From the NCBI GenBank assembly GCA_964514395.1, contig CAZEQK010000035.1, positions 1 through 36,799 of the forward strand: 36,799 nucleotides of DNA. Reading direction: 5' to 3'. Numbering within the stretch: the first letter of the stretch is position 1; each line of letters starts with the position of its first letter. Below are positions 22,935 through 32,053 of the stretch, piece by piece. Origin of the DNA: CAZEQK01 sp964514395 (GTDB lineage: Bacteria; Bacillota; Bacilli; Tepidibacillales; Tepidibacillaceae). The translations under genes were made by a program, and so were the position numbers. The notes under the pieces were generated by a model. It did no database searches. It saw only the letters and a program-made list of their open reading frames with translations, and was not told where the DNA came from.

Positions 22935-22959
22935 TATCTGTGTACCTGGAGGAAAATAT

Positions 22960-23886
22960 ATGAATAAGAGAATCATTGCTGATGTAAGCCTATTACTGGT
23001 TGCTTTTGTCTGGGGAACAACCTTTGTAATTGTTCAAAATGCGATTGATACATTGCCGCCACATAGCTTTAATGCGATTCGGTTTGGCTTGGCGTCTATT
23101 GCTTTATTCATTACTATTTTACTTACTGACAAGAAGAGATTAAAGACAATCGATAAAAAACTGCTTATGTCAGGTTCTGTTTTAGGAATCTTTCTATTCG
23201 GTGGTTATGCTTTTCAGACTGTTGGTCTCCTTTATACAACAGCATCAAAAGCTGGCTTCATCACTGGTCTGAATGTTGTCTTAGTTCCTATCATGTCTAT
23301 TTTTTTACTTAAATTATTTCCTAAATGGCCTACATTACTAGGTGTCATTTTTGCTACTACTGGTCTTTATTTGCTTACAATGATTGGAGAAACAACCCTA
23401 CAGATTGGTGATTTACTCGTCTTTTTTTGTGCTATTTTTTTTGCATTACAAATTGTATTTACCGGGAAATATGCACCAAATTATAATTTCATATTATTAG
23501 CTTGGGTTCAGGTGAGTGTCGTTTCTATATTAAGCTTTATCTTTGCTATAGTGAGAGAAAGTTTTTTAAGCACCATTAATATAAAAATATTAATGGATAA
23601 AGATGTGTTGATCGCATTACTTATTACGTCGATTTTTGCAACTGCTCTTGCTTTCTTAGCACAAACGGCCTTTCAACGTTATTCTACTCCAACTAGGGTA
23701 GCAATCATATTTGCAATGGAACCTGTTTTTGCTGCGCTCACATCTTTTATTGTCCAACACGAACGATTAAACAGTACTTCTTTATTAGGAGGTTTATTCA
23801 TTTTTATCGGCATGATTCTTGCCGAAATTCCATCCGAATCATTTGCAACCTTCTTTCATGTCAAACATAAAAAAAAGACCGCGTGA
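22960..23886 (+). CDS. EamA-family (DMT) transporter
   Basis: A 308-residue membrane protein with ten predicted helices in two EamA repeats. The first begins with LLLVAFVWGTTFVIVQ and the second with LLVFFCAIFFALQIV. FMEP-type segments (AMEPVFAALTSFIV) are present at the end, as in drug/metabolite exporters of the RhaT/YdcZ kind. GGAGG lies 7 bases before the ATG. Substrate unknown: amino acids, metabolites or drugs are all possible. It converges with engB across a shared terminator. Confidence 0.9.
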   Translation: MNKRIIADVSLLLVAFVWGTTFVIVQNAIDTLPPHSFNAIRFGLASIALFITILLTDKKRLKTIDKKLLMSGSVLGIFLFGGYAFQTVGLLYTTASKAGFITGLNVVLVPIMSIFLLKLFPKWPTLLGVIFATTGLYLLTMIGETTLQIGDLLVFFCAIFFALQIVFTGKYAPNYNFILLAWVQVSVVSILSFIFAIVRESFLSTINIKILMDKDVLIALLITSIFATALAFLAQTAFQRYSTPTRVAIIFAMEPVFAALTSFIVQHERLNSTSLLGGLFIFIGMILAEIPSESFATFFHVKHKKKTA

Positions 23887-23923
23887 TATAAATCATTCAG
23901 TCAGATTACCCTATCAACCAAAA

Positions 23924-23963
23924 AAACCTTTAAAAGGAAGTAGAAGCTTCCATTTAAAGGTTT
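23924..23963. terminator. Bidirectional terminator between eamA and engB
   Basis: The stem AAACCTTTAAA/TTTAAAGGTTT, with inner GGAAG/CTTCC, has T-rich tails on both strands and lies between two convergent genes. Confidence 0.88.
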
Positions 23964-23967
23964 ATTT

Positions 23968-24549
23968 TTACATCTTATAAGTTAATTCATTCCATAATTG
24001 ATCTTTCCCGTAGCCTGTTTCTGATGAAAATAGAAATAATTTCCCATTATCTTTCATATTCAATGTTTCTTTTATGATTTTCCGATGCTTGTCCCATTTA
24101 CCTTTAGGAATTTTATCTGCTTTTGTACCAACCACAATCACCGGAATATCATGATAGGTTAACCATTCAAACATCATTTGATCATTTTTCGTCGGTGGAT
24201 GACGTAGGTCAACAATCTGCATCACCGTTTTTAAATTCGTTCTGGACAGGACATATTTTTCAACCATATTTCCCCATTTTTCTTTTTCCGTTTTTGGTAC
24301 CTTTGCAAATCCATAGCCAGGTAAATCGACAAAATAGAAGCTCTTATTAATTAAATAAAAGTTCAATGTTTGGGTTTTTCCTGGTTTTGAACTTGTTCTT
24401 GCTAGTGATTTACGTTGTATTAATTTATTGATAAGTGACGATTTACCCACATTGGAACGCCCTGTCAGAGCAAACTCTGGTAGGGCATCCTTTGGATATT
24501 GCTCTGGTTGTACAGCACTTATTATTATTTCTGCATCAATTACTTTCAT
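23968..24549 (-). CDS. engB: Ribosome biogenesis GTPase YsxC/EngB
   Basis: A 193-residue essential GTPase that assists assembly of the large ribosomal subunit. The G1 motif GRSNVGKSS (about 30-38), the switch region KPGKTQTLNFY, G3 DLPGYGFA, G4 TKADK and G5 FSSETGYG are all present. Its ATG overlaps the lonA stop by one base (TAATG), a coupling also seen in Bacillus, where ysxC follows lonA. Confidence 0.97.
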   Translation of the reverse strand: MKVIDAEIIISAVQPEQYPKDALPEFALTGRSNVGKSSLINKLIQRKSLARTSSKPGKTQTLNFYLINKSFYFVDLPGYGFAKVPKTEKEKWGNMVEKYVLSRTNLKTVMQIVDLRHPPTKNDQMMFEWLTYHDIPVIVVGTKADKIPKGKWDKHRKIIKETLNMKDNGKLFLFSSETGYGKDQLWNELTYKM

Positions 24550-26870
24550 TACTTCACCAAGGCCTTTTCTAATACTTGATCTAAATGATCAACGGGAATA
24601 AATATTAAATCTCCCTTTACACTCTCTGGAATATCATCTAAATCTTTTTCATTGTCCTTAGGTATGATGATGGTTTTCAAACCTGCTCGATGAGCTGCCA
24701 ACGTCTTTTCCTTCAGACCACCAATAGGTAAAACACGACCTCTTAAGGTAATCTCCCCAGTCATACCTACGGTTTTCGATACAGGCACACCTGATAATGC
24801 TGATATTAAAGCTGTTGCCATCGTTATACCAGCAGATGGTCCATCCTTCGGTATCGCTCCTTCAGGCACATGAATGTGAATATCATTCTTCTCTGTGAAG
24901 TCAGCATCTATATTTAGCTCTTTGGCCTTCGAACGTATATAGCTAAAGCCTGCTTGAGCAGATTCCTTCATTACGTCTCCAAGCTGTCCTGTAAGTGTCA
25001 ATTTACCTTTGCCTGGAAATACCGATACCTCTACTGTAAGAGTATCCCCACCGACTGGTGTCCATGCCAATCCAGTAACAGCTCCAATCTGATCTTCACT
25101 TTCTGCCATACCGTAATGAAACTTAGGTTTACCTAGATATTGGTTCAAGTTTTTTGGTGTGACAACCACTTTCTTTTTCTCACCAGCTACAATAATCTTA
25201 GCTGTTTTCCTACATAAGGTAGCCATTTCTCTTTCAAGATTTCGAACGCCAGCTTCTCTGGTATAGAGTCTTACTACTTCAATAAGAGCCTCTTCCTGTA
25301 CCTTCATCTTTTCCTTTGTCAGACCATGCTCCTTTATCTGCTTTGGTAGTAGGTATTTTTTCGCAATATGAAGTTTTTCTATTTCTGTGTATCCAGAAAT
25401 ATTGAGTATCTCCATTCGATCCAATAATGGTCTAGGTATGGTATGGGTTGAGTTTGCTGTTGTAATAAACATGACATTCGATAAGTCATATGGTAGTTCA
25501 ATGTAATGATCACTAAATGAATTGTTTTGTTCTGGATCCAAAACCTCTAATAAAGCCGAGGCAGGATCACCACGAAAATCAGATGCCATTTTATCAATTT
25601 CATCCAAAACAAATACCGGGTTTATTGTACCAGCTGTCTTCATCCCTTGAATAATTCTTCCTGGTAAGGCTCCAACGTAGGTTCTGCGATGTCCTCTTAT
25701 CTCCGATTCATCTCGAACACCACCTAAAGAAATTCGTACAACTTTACGGCCTAATGCTCTTGCAATAGATTTTGCCAAAGAGGTTTTACCAACACCAGGT
25801 GGGCCAACAAAACAAAGAATTGGACCTTTTAATTTTTCAACCAATTTATGTACAGCTAAATATTCTAATACTCGTTCTTTAGCCTTATCTAATCCATAAT
25901 GGTCTTCGTCCAATATATGTTCCGCATGACTAATATTTAAATCATCTTCCGTTTTATTTGTCCATGGTATATCTAATAGCCAATCTACATATGTACGAAT
26001 AACTCCACCCTCCGCAGATGCAGTTGGTATTTTTTCTAATCGGTCAATCTCTTTTTTAATTTTTTCTTTTGCATTGTCAGGTGCTTCAAGTTTTTCTAAT
26101 TTCTCCCGTAATTCCTCTACTTCACCTGCACGTCCTTCTTTTTCTCCTAATTCTTTTTGGATTGCTTTCATTTGTTCGCGCAAATAATATTCTTTTTGTG
26201 TTTTTTCCATCTGCTTCTTGACACGTTGACTTATTTTTCGTTCAAGCTCAAGTACCTCGCGTTCATTATTTAATATTTTTAAAATACTTTCCAAACGTTT
26301 TTTCACAGAGATGACTTCTAGGATGTTTTGTTTTTCTTTTATTTTTAGCGGTAAATGGGATGCAATCACATCCGCAAGTCTTCCAGGTTCATCAATATCT
26401 GATACCGCAGCTAAAGTCTCTGGAGTCACCTTTTTTGAATAGTTTACATATTGTTCGAATTGTTCAACGACTGTCCTTGTCAGAGCACTTATTTCATTAT
26501 CTTCAGTATCCGTTTCTTCTAGCTTTTCATATATCACTTCATAATACTTTTCTTCATTTATGTACTCAACTATTTTTGCTCTATACAAACCCTCCACTAG
26601 GACTCTAATGGTACCGTTTGGAAGCTTTAGCATTTGCCTCACCTTCGATATCGTACCAATGCTATATATATCATCCTTCATTGGGTCTTCAATTTGTACA
26701 TCTTCCTGAGAAGATAATAAAATAAGTGAATCTTCTTTTACCATCGCATGATCCAATGCTTTTACAGATTTTTCTCTACCCACGTCTAAATGCAAAACCA
26801 TGCTTGGGTAAACTAGTAAACCTCTTAATGGTAAAAGGGGAATTTTATTTTTCTCATGTTCGTCGCTCAT
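24549..26870 (-). CDS. lonA: ATP-dependent protease LonA
   Basis: A 773-residue soluble Lon protease that degrades misfolded and some regulatory proteins. It has the N-terminal LAN domain (PLLPLRGLLVYPSM), a coiled-coil region, the AAA+ module with Walker A GPPGVGKTSLAKS and Walker B VFVLDEIDK, and the C-terminal protease domain with catalytic Ser in KDGPSAGITM (about 678) and Lys in GLKEKTLAAHRAG. GGAGGTG precedes the ATG. It follows lonB after 208 bp, in which I see only a weak promoter (GTGACA near 26933). Confidence 0.97.
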   Translation of the reverse strand: MSDEHEKNKIPLLPLRGLLVYPSMVLHLDVGREKSVKALDHAMVKEDSLILLSSQEDVQIEDPMKDDIYSIGTISKVRQMLKLPNGTIRVLVEGLYRAKIVEYINEEKYYEVIYEKLEETDTEDNEISALTRTVVEQFEQYVNYSKKVTPETLAAVSDIDEPGRLADVIASHLPLKIKEKQNILEVISVKKRLESILKILNNEREVLELERKISQRVKKQMEKTQKEYYLREQMKAIQKELGEKEGRAGEVEELREKLEKLEAPDNAKEKIKKEIDRLEKIPTASAEGGVIRTYVDWLLDIPWTNKTEDDLNISHAEHILDEDHYGLDKAKERVLEYLAVHKLVEKLKGPILCFVGPPGVGKTSLAKSIARALGRKVVRISLGGVRDESEIRGHRRTYVGALPGRIIQGMKTAGTINPVFVLDEIDKMASDFRGDPASALLEVLDPEQNNSFSDHYIELPYDLSNVMFITTANSTHTIPRPLLDRMEILNISGYTEIEKLHIAKKYLLPKQIKEHGLTKEKMKVQEEALIEVVRLYTREAGVRNLEREMATLCRKTAKIIVAGEKKKVVVTPKNLNQYLGKPKFHYGMAESEDQIGAVTGLAWTPVGGDTLTVEVSVFPGKGKLTLTGQLGDVMKESAQAGFSYIRSKAKELNIDADFTEKNDIHIHVPEGAIPKDGPSAGITMATALISALSGVPVSKTVGMTGEITLRGRVLPIGGLKEKTLAAHRAGLKTIIIPKDNEKDLDDIPESVKGDLIFIPVDHLDQVLEKALVK

Positions 26871-27078
26871 TCCTCTACACCTCCATACATTCCAAAGTGA
26901 TTTTATCTAAAACATATTAAAATAAAAAGTTTGTCACAAAGCTTAGAATATAGATGAACCCCCTTGATAAACAATCTACCCATTAGGTTGAACTGAGTTT
27001 TGAACTTTGGACGTATACTCATATAACACTCATGCTATACAAAAGAAATTTTAACCTATTATAAAAGTTTTGTCTAAT

Positions 27079-28764
27079 TTATAGGTTTAAATTTTGTGAA
27101 GCTGGTGTAGCTGAAAAAATTTCTGTAGAAGGAATATAGGAATTTTGGTTTCCCTTATCTAAGGCCAAGCTCAATACATCAGAGAAATTCTCAACCTTTA
27201 ATATTTCAATATCCTTTATATCCTCAAATAATTTTTGCCAATTTTCCTTTGGTATTATTACTTTTCTCGCTCCAGCTTCCCTAGCTGCCTCTATCTTTGC
27301 TACAACACCACCGATTGGTTTCACCTTTCCAAAAATACTTAATTCGCCTGTCATTGCGAATTGAGGAAGGATAGGTATCTTTTTGATTGCTGAATAGATA
27401 GCTGTTGCAATGGTGATTCCTGCTGAAGGTCCATCTATAGGTGTACCGCCTGGAAAATTAACATGGATTTGATAAAGATAGGGATTTATATCGGTTATAT
27501 TATTTAATACGGTCAGTACATTTTCTAGAGAGCTTAATACCATACTTTTTCTTTTAATTTTCTTTTGATGATTCCCTATCTCTTCCTCTTCTACAACACC
27601 TGTTATTTTAATAGTTCCTTCACCCTGTTGAACTTTTTTAGCTGTCACTTCAACCTCTAATAATGTTCCCATGTTAGGCCCATACACAGCAAGTCCATTT
27701 ACTACACCTATTTCCGCTTTTGTTGAAACTTTGCGATCTGCTCTTGGGGTCAATTGACTATTATTAATGACCCACTCAATATCCTTCGTAAGAATTTTAT
27801 CTCTCTGCTCTGATAGAGCAATACCTGAAGCTATTTGAACAAGGTTGACTGCTTCTCTTCCGTTTTGGCTATATCTTTTTCCAACTTCAATGACTTCTTT
27901 TTCATAATTCAAATCAACCTTCTCTAGTGAATTTTTGATAATGTTTCCTATATCATCAGCATTTAAAGGTTTGAAAAATATTTCTAAGCATCTAGAACGA
28001 ATCGCTGGTGGTATATCCTGAGGCTGTCTAGTGGTTGCTCCGACTAGTCTAAAATCAGCAGGTAAACCATTTTGAAAAATATCATGTATATGCTTAGGGA
28101 TATTGGAGTCCTCTGAATTATAATATGCACTTTCTAAGATTACTTTTCGATCTTCTAAAACCTTTAATAGCTTGTTAATTTGTATAGGATGTAATTCACC
28201 AATTTCATCAATAAAGAGAATGCCTCCATGAGCCTTTGTAGCAGCTCCACTCTTTGGTTGTGGTATCCCTGCCATTCCCATTGCCCCAGCGCCTTGATAT
28301 ATAGGATCATGGACTGAACCAATTAATGGATCTGCAATACCTCTTTCATCAAACCTTGCCGTTGTAGCATCTACTTCAATAAACTTCGACTCAGCATTAA
28401 ATGGAGAATAGGATAATCTTTTTGCCTCATCTAATACTAATCTAGCCGCAGCTGTCTTCCCTATTCCTGGTGAACCATAGATTAGCACATGCTGTGGATT
28501 AGGACTACATAGTGCCGCCCTTAGTGCTTTTAATCCTTCCTCCTGCCCAATTATTTCTTCAAATGTTTTTGGTCTTGTCTTTTCTGCTAAAGGCTCTGTC
28601 AAGGATATTTGTCTTAGCTTCTGAAGCTTTTCCAATTCTTTTCTTGATTCTTTCTCCACTGAGTTTTTATTGGAATATTGATTTCTTAATAGATTCCAAA
28701 AATATAAACCAATGACCACTCCAAAAAAAAGTTGAATACCAATAACCAATGTTGTTAACTCCAT
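27079..28764 (-). CDS. lonB: Sporulation-type Lon protease LonB
   Basis: A 561-residue membrane-anchored Lon homologue. An N-terminal helix (about 4-24) replaces the LAN domain of LonA, followed by AAA+ (GSPGIGKTAAARLV, FIDEIGELH) and a Lon protease domain with catalytic Ser in IDGPSAGITIAT and Lys in PIGGVVAKIEAAREAG. In Bacillus, LonB is made in the forespore under SigF, so its presence suggests a spore former. GGGAGGT precedes the ATG. It lies between clpX and lonA as in B. subtilis. Confidence 0.95.
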   Translation of the reverse strand: MELTTLVIGIQLFFGVVIGLYFWNLLRNQYSNKNSVEKESRKELEKLQKLRQISLTEPLAEKTRPKTFEEIIGQEEGLKALRAALCSPNPQHVLIYGSPGIGKTAAARLVLDEAKRLSYSPFNAESKFIEVDATTARFDERGIADPLIGSVHDPIYQGAGAMGMAGIPQPKSGAATKAHGGILFIDEIGELHPIQINKLLKVLEDRKVILESAYYNSEDSNIPKHIHDIFQNGLPADFRLVGATTRQPQDIPPAIRSRCLEIFFKPLNADDIGNIIKNSLEKVDLNYEKEVIEVGKRYSQNGREAVNLVQIASGIALSEQRDKILTKDIEWVINNSQLTPRADRKVSTKAEIGVVNGLAVYGPNMGTLLEVEVTAKKVQQGEGTIKITGVVEEEEIGNHQKKIKRKSMVLSSLENVLTVLNNITDINPYLYQIHVNFPGGTPIDGPSAGITIATAIYSAIKKIPILPQFAMTGELSIFGKVKPIGGVVAKIEAAREAGARKVIIPKENWQKLFEDIKDIEILKVENFSDVLSLALDKGNQNSYIPSTEIFSATPASQNLNL

Positions 28765-28866
28765 ATGTACCTCCCAAAAGCTATCATTATTTTCAAGTAT
28801 AAAAATACTTCATATCATATTATTGCCTTTGAGTCCTTTACATAATCAACTATTTTAATAAGAAAT

Positions 28867-28890
28867 AAAAAACCACCAAATTTATTGGTG
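28867..28890 (-). terminator. Terminator of clpX
   Basis: Stem CACCAA/TTGGTG (28874-28890), followed on the minus strand by GG and six T residues. It lies 39 bases beyond the clpX stop, so lonB probably has its own promoter. Confidence 0.75.
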
Positions 28891-28928
28891 ATTTCATAAG
28901 ATATCATTATTTTATTGAATTTAAATGC

Positions 28929-30194
28929 TTATGCACTTTCCCCTTTTGGTTCAAAGTTTACCAGTTCTCCATTATGTCCATATAATGTAGGAGGAAGTTT
29001 TTTCACAATAGTATCTTCAGTAATAACACATTTAGATACGTCGGTTCTTGATGGTAACTCATACATTACGTTAAGGAGTACCCCTTCGATAATAGAACGA
29101 AGTCCCCTTGCACCTGTATTTCTCTTCATCGCTTCTTTTGCAATAGCTACCAATGCACTTTGCTCGAATTCTAACTCTACATTATCCATTTCAAGTATCT
29201 TTTGGTACTGTTTCACTAAAGCATTTTTTGGTTTTGTTAAAATTTCAATTAAAGCTTCCGTATCTAATTGCTGTAAGGTTGCTAATACTGGTAAACGACC
29301 AACAAATTCAGGAATCAAGCCAAATTTCAGTAAATCCTCTGGTAATATTCTTGATAAGATATCATCTTTTTTCACTTCAGCTATGGATTCTGTACCAAAA
29401 CCAATAACCTTTTTCCCAACTCTGCGCTTAATAATGTTATCGATTCCATCAAAGGCACCACCAACAATAAACAGGATACTTGTTGTATCAATCTGAATAA
29501 ATTCCTGATGTGGATGCTTACGTCCACCTTGTGGAGGAACACTTGCTGTCGTTCCTTCAAGAATTTTTAATAGTGCTTGTTGCACCCCTTCTCCTGATAC
29601 ATCACGAGTAATAGATGGATTTTCGGATTTTCTCGCTATTTTATCAATCTCATCTATATAAATGATTCCGCGTTCTGCTCGCTCAATATCATAATCAGCT
29701 GCTTGAATTAATTTTAAAAGTATATTTTCAACATCTTCCCCAACATATCCAGCCTCTGTTAGTGAGGTAGCATCAGCAATTGCAAATGGAACGTTTAGTA
29801 TTCTTGCTAGGGTTTGGGCAAGTAATGTTTTTCCACTACCTGTAGGACCTAATAGTGAAATATTACTCTTTTGTAATTCTACATCATCAAATTTATCTTG
29901 AGTATTAATTCTTTTATAGTGATTGTAAACAGCAACGGACAGGGTTTTCTTTGCACTATCTTGACCAATAACGTATTGATCTAAGGTTTCACGAATTTCT
30001 TGTGGCTTTGGAATATCCTGAAGGTTTATATCTTCTTCATTCCCAATTTCCTCTTCGATGATTTCATTGCACAGCTCTATACACTCATCACAAATGTAAA
30101 CACCAGGTCCAGCAACAAGTTTACGGACTTGTTCTTGGGTTTTCCCACAAAAGGAACATTTTAATGTGCCCTTTTCATCACTAAATTTAAACAT
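28929..30194 (-). CDS. clpX: ClpX, ATPase subunit of ClpXP protease
   Basis: A 421-residue AAA+ unfoldase. The N-terminal zinc-binding domain has Cys13, Cys16, Cys35 and Cys38 (CSFCGK and CDECIELC). Walker A is GPTGSGKTLLAQ and Walker B is IIYIDEIDKI. The pore loop (GYVGEDVE) and the IGF loop for ClpP binding (KKVIGFG) are intact. GGGGTG lies in front of the ATG. clpP is not in the window, as in Bacillus, where it sits elsewhere. Confidence 0.98.
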   Translation of the reverse strand: MFKFSDEKGTLKCSFCGKTQEQVRKLVAGPGVYICDECIELCNEIIEEEIGNEEDINLQDIPKPQEIRETLDQYVIGQDSAKKTLSVAVYNHYKRINTQDKFDDVELQKSNISLLGPTGSGKTLLAQTLARILNVPFAIADATSLTEAGYVGEDVENILLKLIQAADYDIERAERGIIYIDEIDKIARKSENPSITRDVSGEGVQQALLKILEGTTASVPPQGGRKHPHQEFIQIDTTSILFIVGGAFDGIDNIIKRRVGKKVIGFGTESIAEVKKDDILSRILPEDLLKFGLIPEFVGRLPVLATLQQLDTEALIEILTKPKNALVKQYQKILEMDNVELEFEQSALVAIAKEAMKRNTGARGLRSIIEGVLLNVMYELPSRTDVSKCVITEDTIVKKLPPTLYGHNGELVNFEPKGESA

Positions 30195-30313
30195 TCTATC
30201 ACTTCACCCCTTTTAAGGTTGTCTTTCACAAAGTTAATTATTACCCTTTTATATATTTTATCACATAATTATTTAAAAGCATCTATTGGAATATAGATGA
30301 GTGTGGATGTTTT

Positions 30314-30347
30314 AAAAAAGGCACGGCAAATGCAAATACCGTACCTT
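30314..30347 (-). terminator. Terminator of tig
   Basis: On the minus strand, AAGGTACGG/CCGTGCCTT (30347-30318, one G-T pair) is followed by a run of T residues. It lies 28 bases beyond the tig stop. Confidence 0.85.
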
Positions 30348-30374
30348 ATCTTATTATGATTTATTCTAGCTCCA

Positions 30375-31658
30375 TTATTTACTATTCTCCACTAAATAAT
30401 CAATGCTCTTACGAATTTGAATATCTGCTTTTAAACCCGTTAGTTCTGGATCTTGTGCAATGAATAAATTGCGTATTTCCTCAACATCTCTCTGGTATTG
30501 TTCTGCTAATTTGTTAAGATCCTCATCAACCTCTTCATCAGTAACTTCGATGTCCAACTCTTTAGCTATCGCTTCTAGGACTAAGTTTGTTTTTACTCTT
30601 CCATTTGCATCCTTTTTAAACTGTTCCTTTAAAGTTACTTCGTCTTGACCAGAGAATTGATAATATAAATCAAGGTTCATTCCTTGATAGGATAATTGTT
30701 GTTCAAACTCTTTAACCATCCTGTCAATTTCTTGATCTATCATAGCTTCTGGAATATCAACAGTAGCATTTTCTGCTGCTAATTGAATAACCGAATCCTT
30801 ACGATAATGCTCCTCATCATGCTTCGCTTTTTCTTCTAAATTCTTTTTAATATCAGCTTTTAATTCCTCTAAGGTTTCAAAATCAACATCCTTAGCGAAT
30901 TCATCATTTAACTCTGGCAAATTCTTACGTTTAATATCATGTACTTTAACTTTAAAAGTTGCTTCTTTTCCTGCTAAATCTTTACTATGATAGCTTTCTG
31001 GAAAAGTAACAACCACATCATTTTCATCGCCTTTCTTCATACCTATCATTTGATCTTCAAATCCAGGGATGAATGAACCAGAACCAATTTCTAGAGTGTG
31101 ATTTTCACCTTTACCACCTTCAAAAGCAACTCCATCAATAAATCCTTCAAAATCAATAACAGTAGTATCTCCTTGCTCAACAGCTCCATCCTCAACTATT
31201 TCTAATTCAGCATGACGCTCTTGTAGCTGCTTTAATTGATTTTCTATATCTTCTTCTTTTACAGAAAAGTCTTTTTCAGGTATTTCTAAACCTTTATATT
31301 CACCAAGTTCTACCTCAGGTTTTATCGTTACAGTTGCTTTAAAGATAAATGGTTTCCCATTTTCTATTTGCTCGATCTCTATTTCAGGCTTATCAACAGG
31401 CTCAATACCTGTATCCTTTACTGCTTCATCATAAGCAGCAGGTAATAAGATGTCTACAGCATCGTTATATAAAGTTTCCACTCCGAAACGACTTTCAAAA
31501 ATTTTTCTAGGTACTTTACCCTTCCTAAAACCTGGTACATTTATTTGCTTTACTACTTTTGAAAATGCTTGATCTAAGGCCTTTGTAACCTGTTCTGCAT
31601 CAACTTCTACTTGAAGAATTCCTTGATTCTTCTCTAGTTTTCCCCAACTTGCTTTCAT
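30375..31658 (-). CDS. tig: Trigger factor
   Basis: A 427-residue ribosome-bound chaperone. The N-terminal domain carries the ribosome-docking loop GFRKGKVP (about 43-50). The FKBP-type peptidyl-prolyl isomerase domain follows (about 160-240, with GDTTVIDFEGFIDG and SGSFIPGFEDQMIGM), then the helical C-terminal domain. AAGGAGG stands 9 bases before the ATG, and a good sigma-A promoter lies about 95 bp upstream. Confidence 0.98.
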   Translation of the reverse strand: MKASWGKLEKNQGILQVEVDAEQVTKALDQAFSKVVKQINVPGFRKGKVPRKIFESRFGVETLYNDAVDILLPAAYDEAVKDTGIEPVDKPEIEIEQIENGKPFIFKATVTIKPEVELGEYKGLEIPEKDFSVKEEDIENQLKQLQERHAELEIVEDGAVEQGDTTVIDFEGFIDGVAFEGGKGENHTLEIGSGSFIPGFEDQMIGMKKGDENDVVVTFPESYHSKDLAGKEATFKVKVHDIKRKNLPELNDEFAKDVDFETLEELKADIKKNLEEKAKHDEEHYRKDSVIQLAAENATVDIPEAMIDQEIDRMVKEFEQQLSYQGMNLDLYYQFSGQDEVTLKEQFKKDANGRVKTNLVLEAIAKELDIEVTDEEVDEDLNKLAEQYQRDVEEIRNLFIAQDPELTGLKADIQIRKSIDYLVENSK

Positions 31659-31752
31659 TATATGCTTCCTCCTTAAAAAACTCTTTAAAACCTTACCCTT
31701 ATTGAGGTTACTATGTACTGAATATCACTATATTCGACAATATAACCATTAC

Positions 31753-31780
31753 ATTATAACATAAACGCAACTGTTTTCAA
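31753..31780 (-). promoter_or_regulatory. Sigma-A promoter of tig
   Basis: On the minus strand, TTGAAA (31780-31775) and TATAAT (31758-31753) are 16 bp apart, giving a leader of roughly 90 nt. Confidence 0.7.
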
Positions 31781-32053
31781 GCACTGTGAAGAAACAAGTG
31801 TTTTATGTGTGAATCAAGGTATTTTCATAAACTATTTATTTCTATATTCAGTTTATTATATACCTAAAATATTCTATGTTTACAATTAATCATGATTTTC
31901 TTAAAAAAACTTCGTATATAATAGTAGGGAAATTTTTGGTGAATTTTTTTTCTAGAAGGTACCCCTATTTAAATTGGATGAGATACGTAAAGTATAACGA
32001 AAAAAACACAAAGCTTTATGAAACATGCTATATAAAACTAAGGAGTGAACAAA
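31781..32053 (+). promoter_or_regulatory. Upstream region of the DUF5667-like gene
   Basis: This AT-rich stretch divides tig from the plus-strand gene at 32054. A TATAAT element lies at 31917-31922, without a convincing -35 element. ACCCCT occurs at about 31961 and CGTA about 20 bp later, which is too far apart for a normal SigI promoter. AAGGAG just before 32054 is the ribosome binding site. No small gene was recognised. Confidence 0.35.
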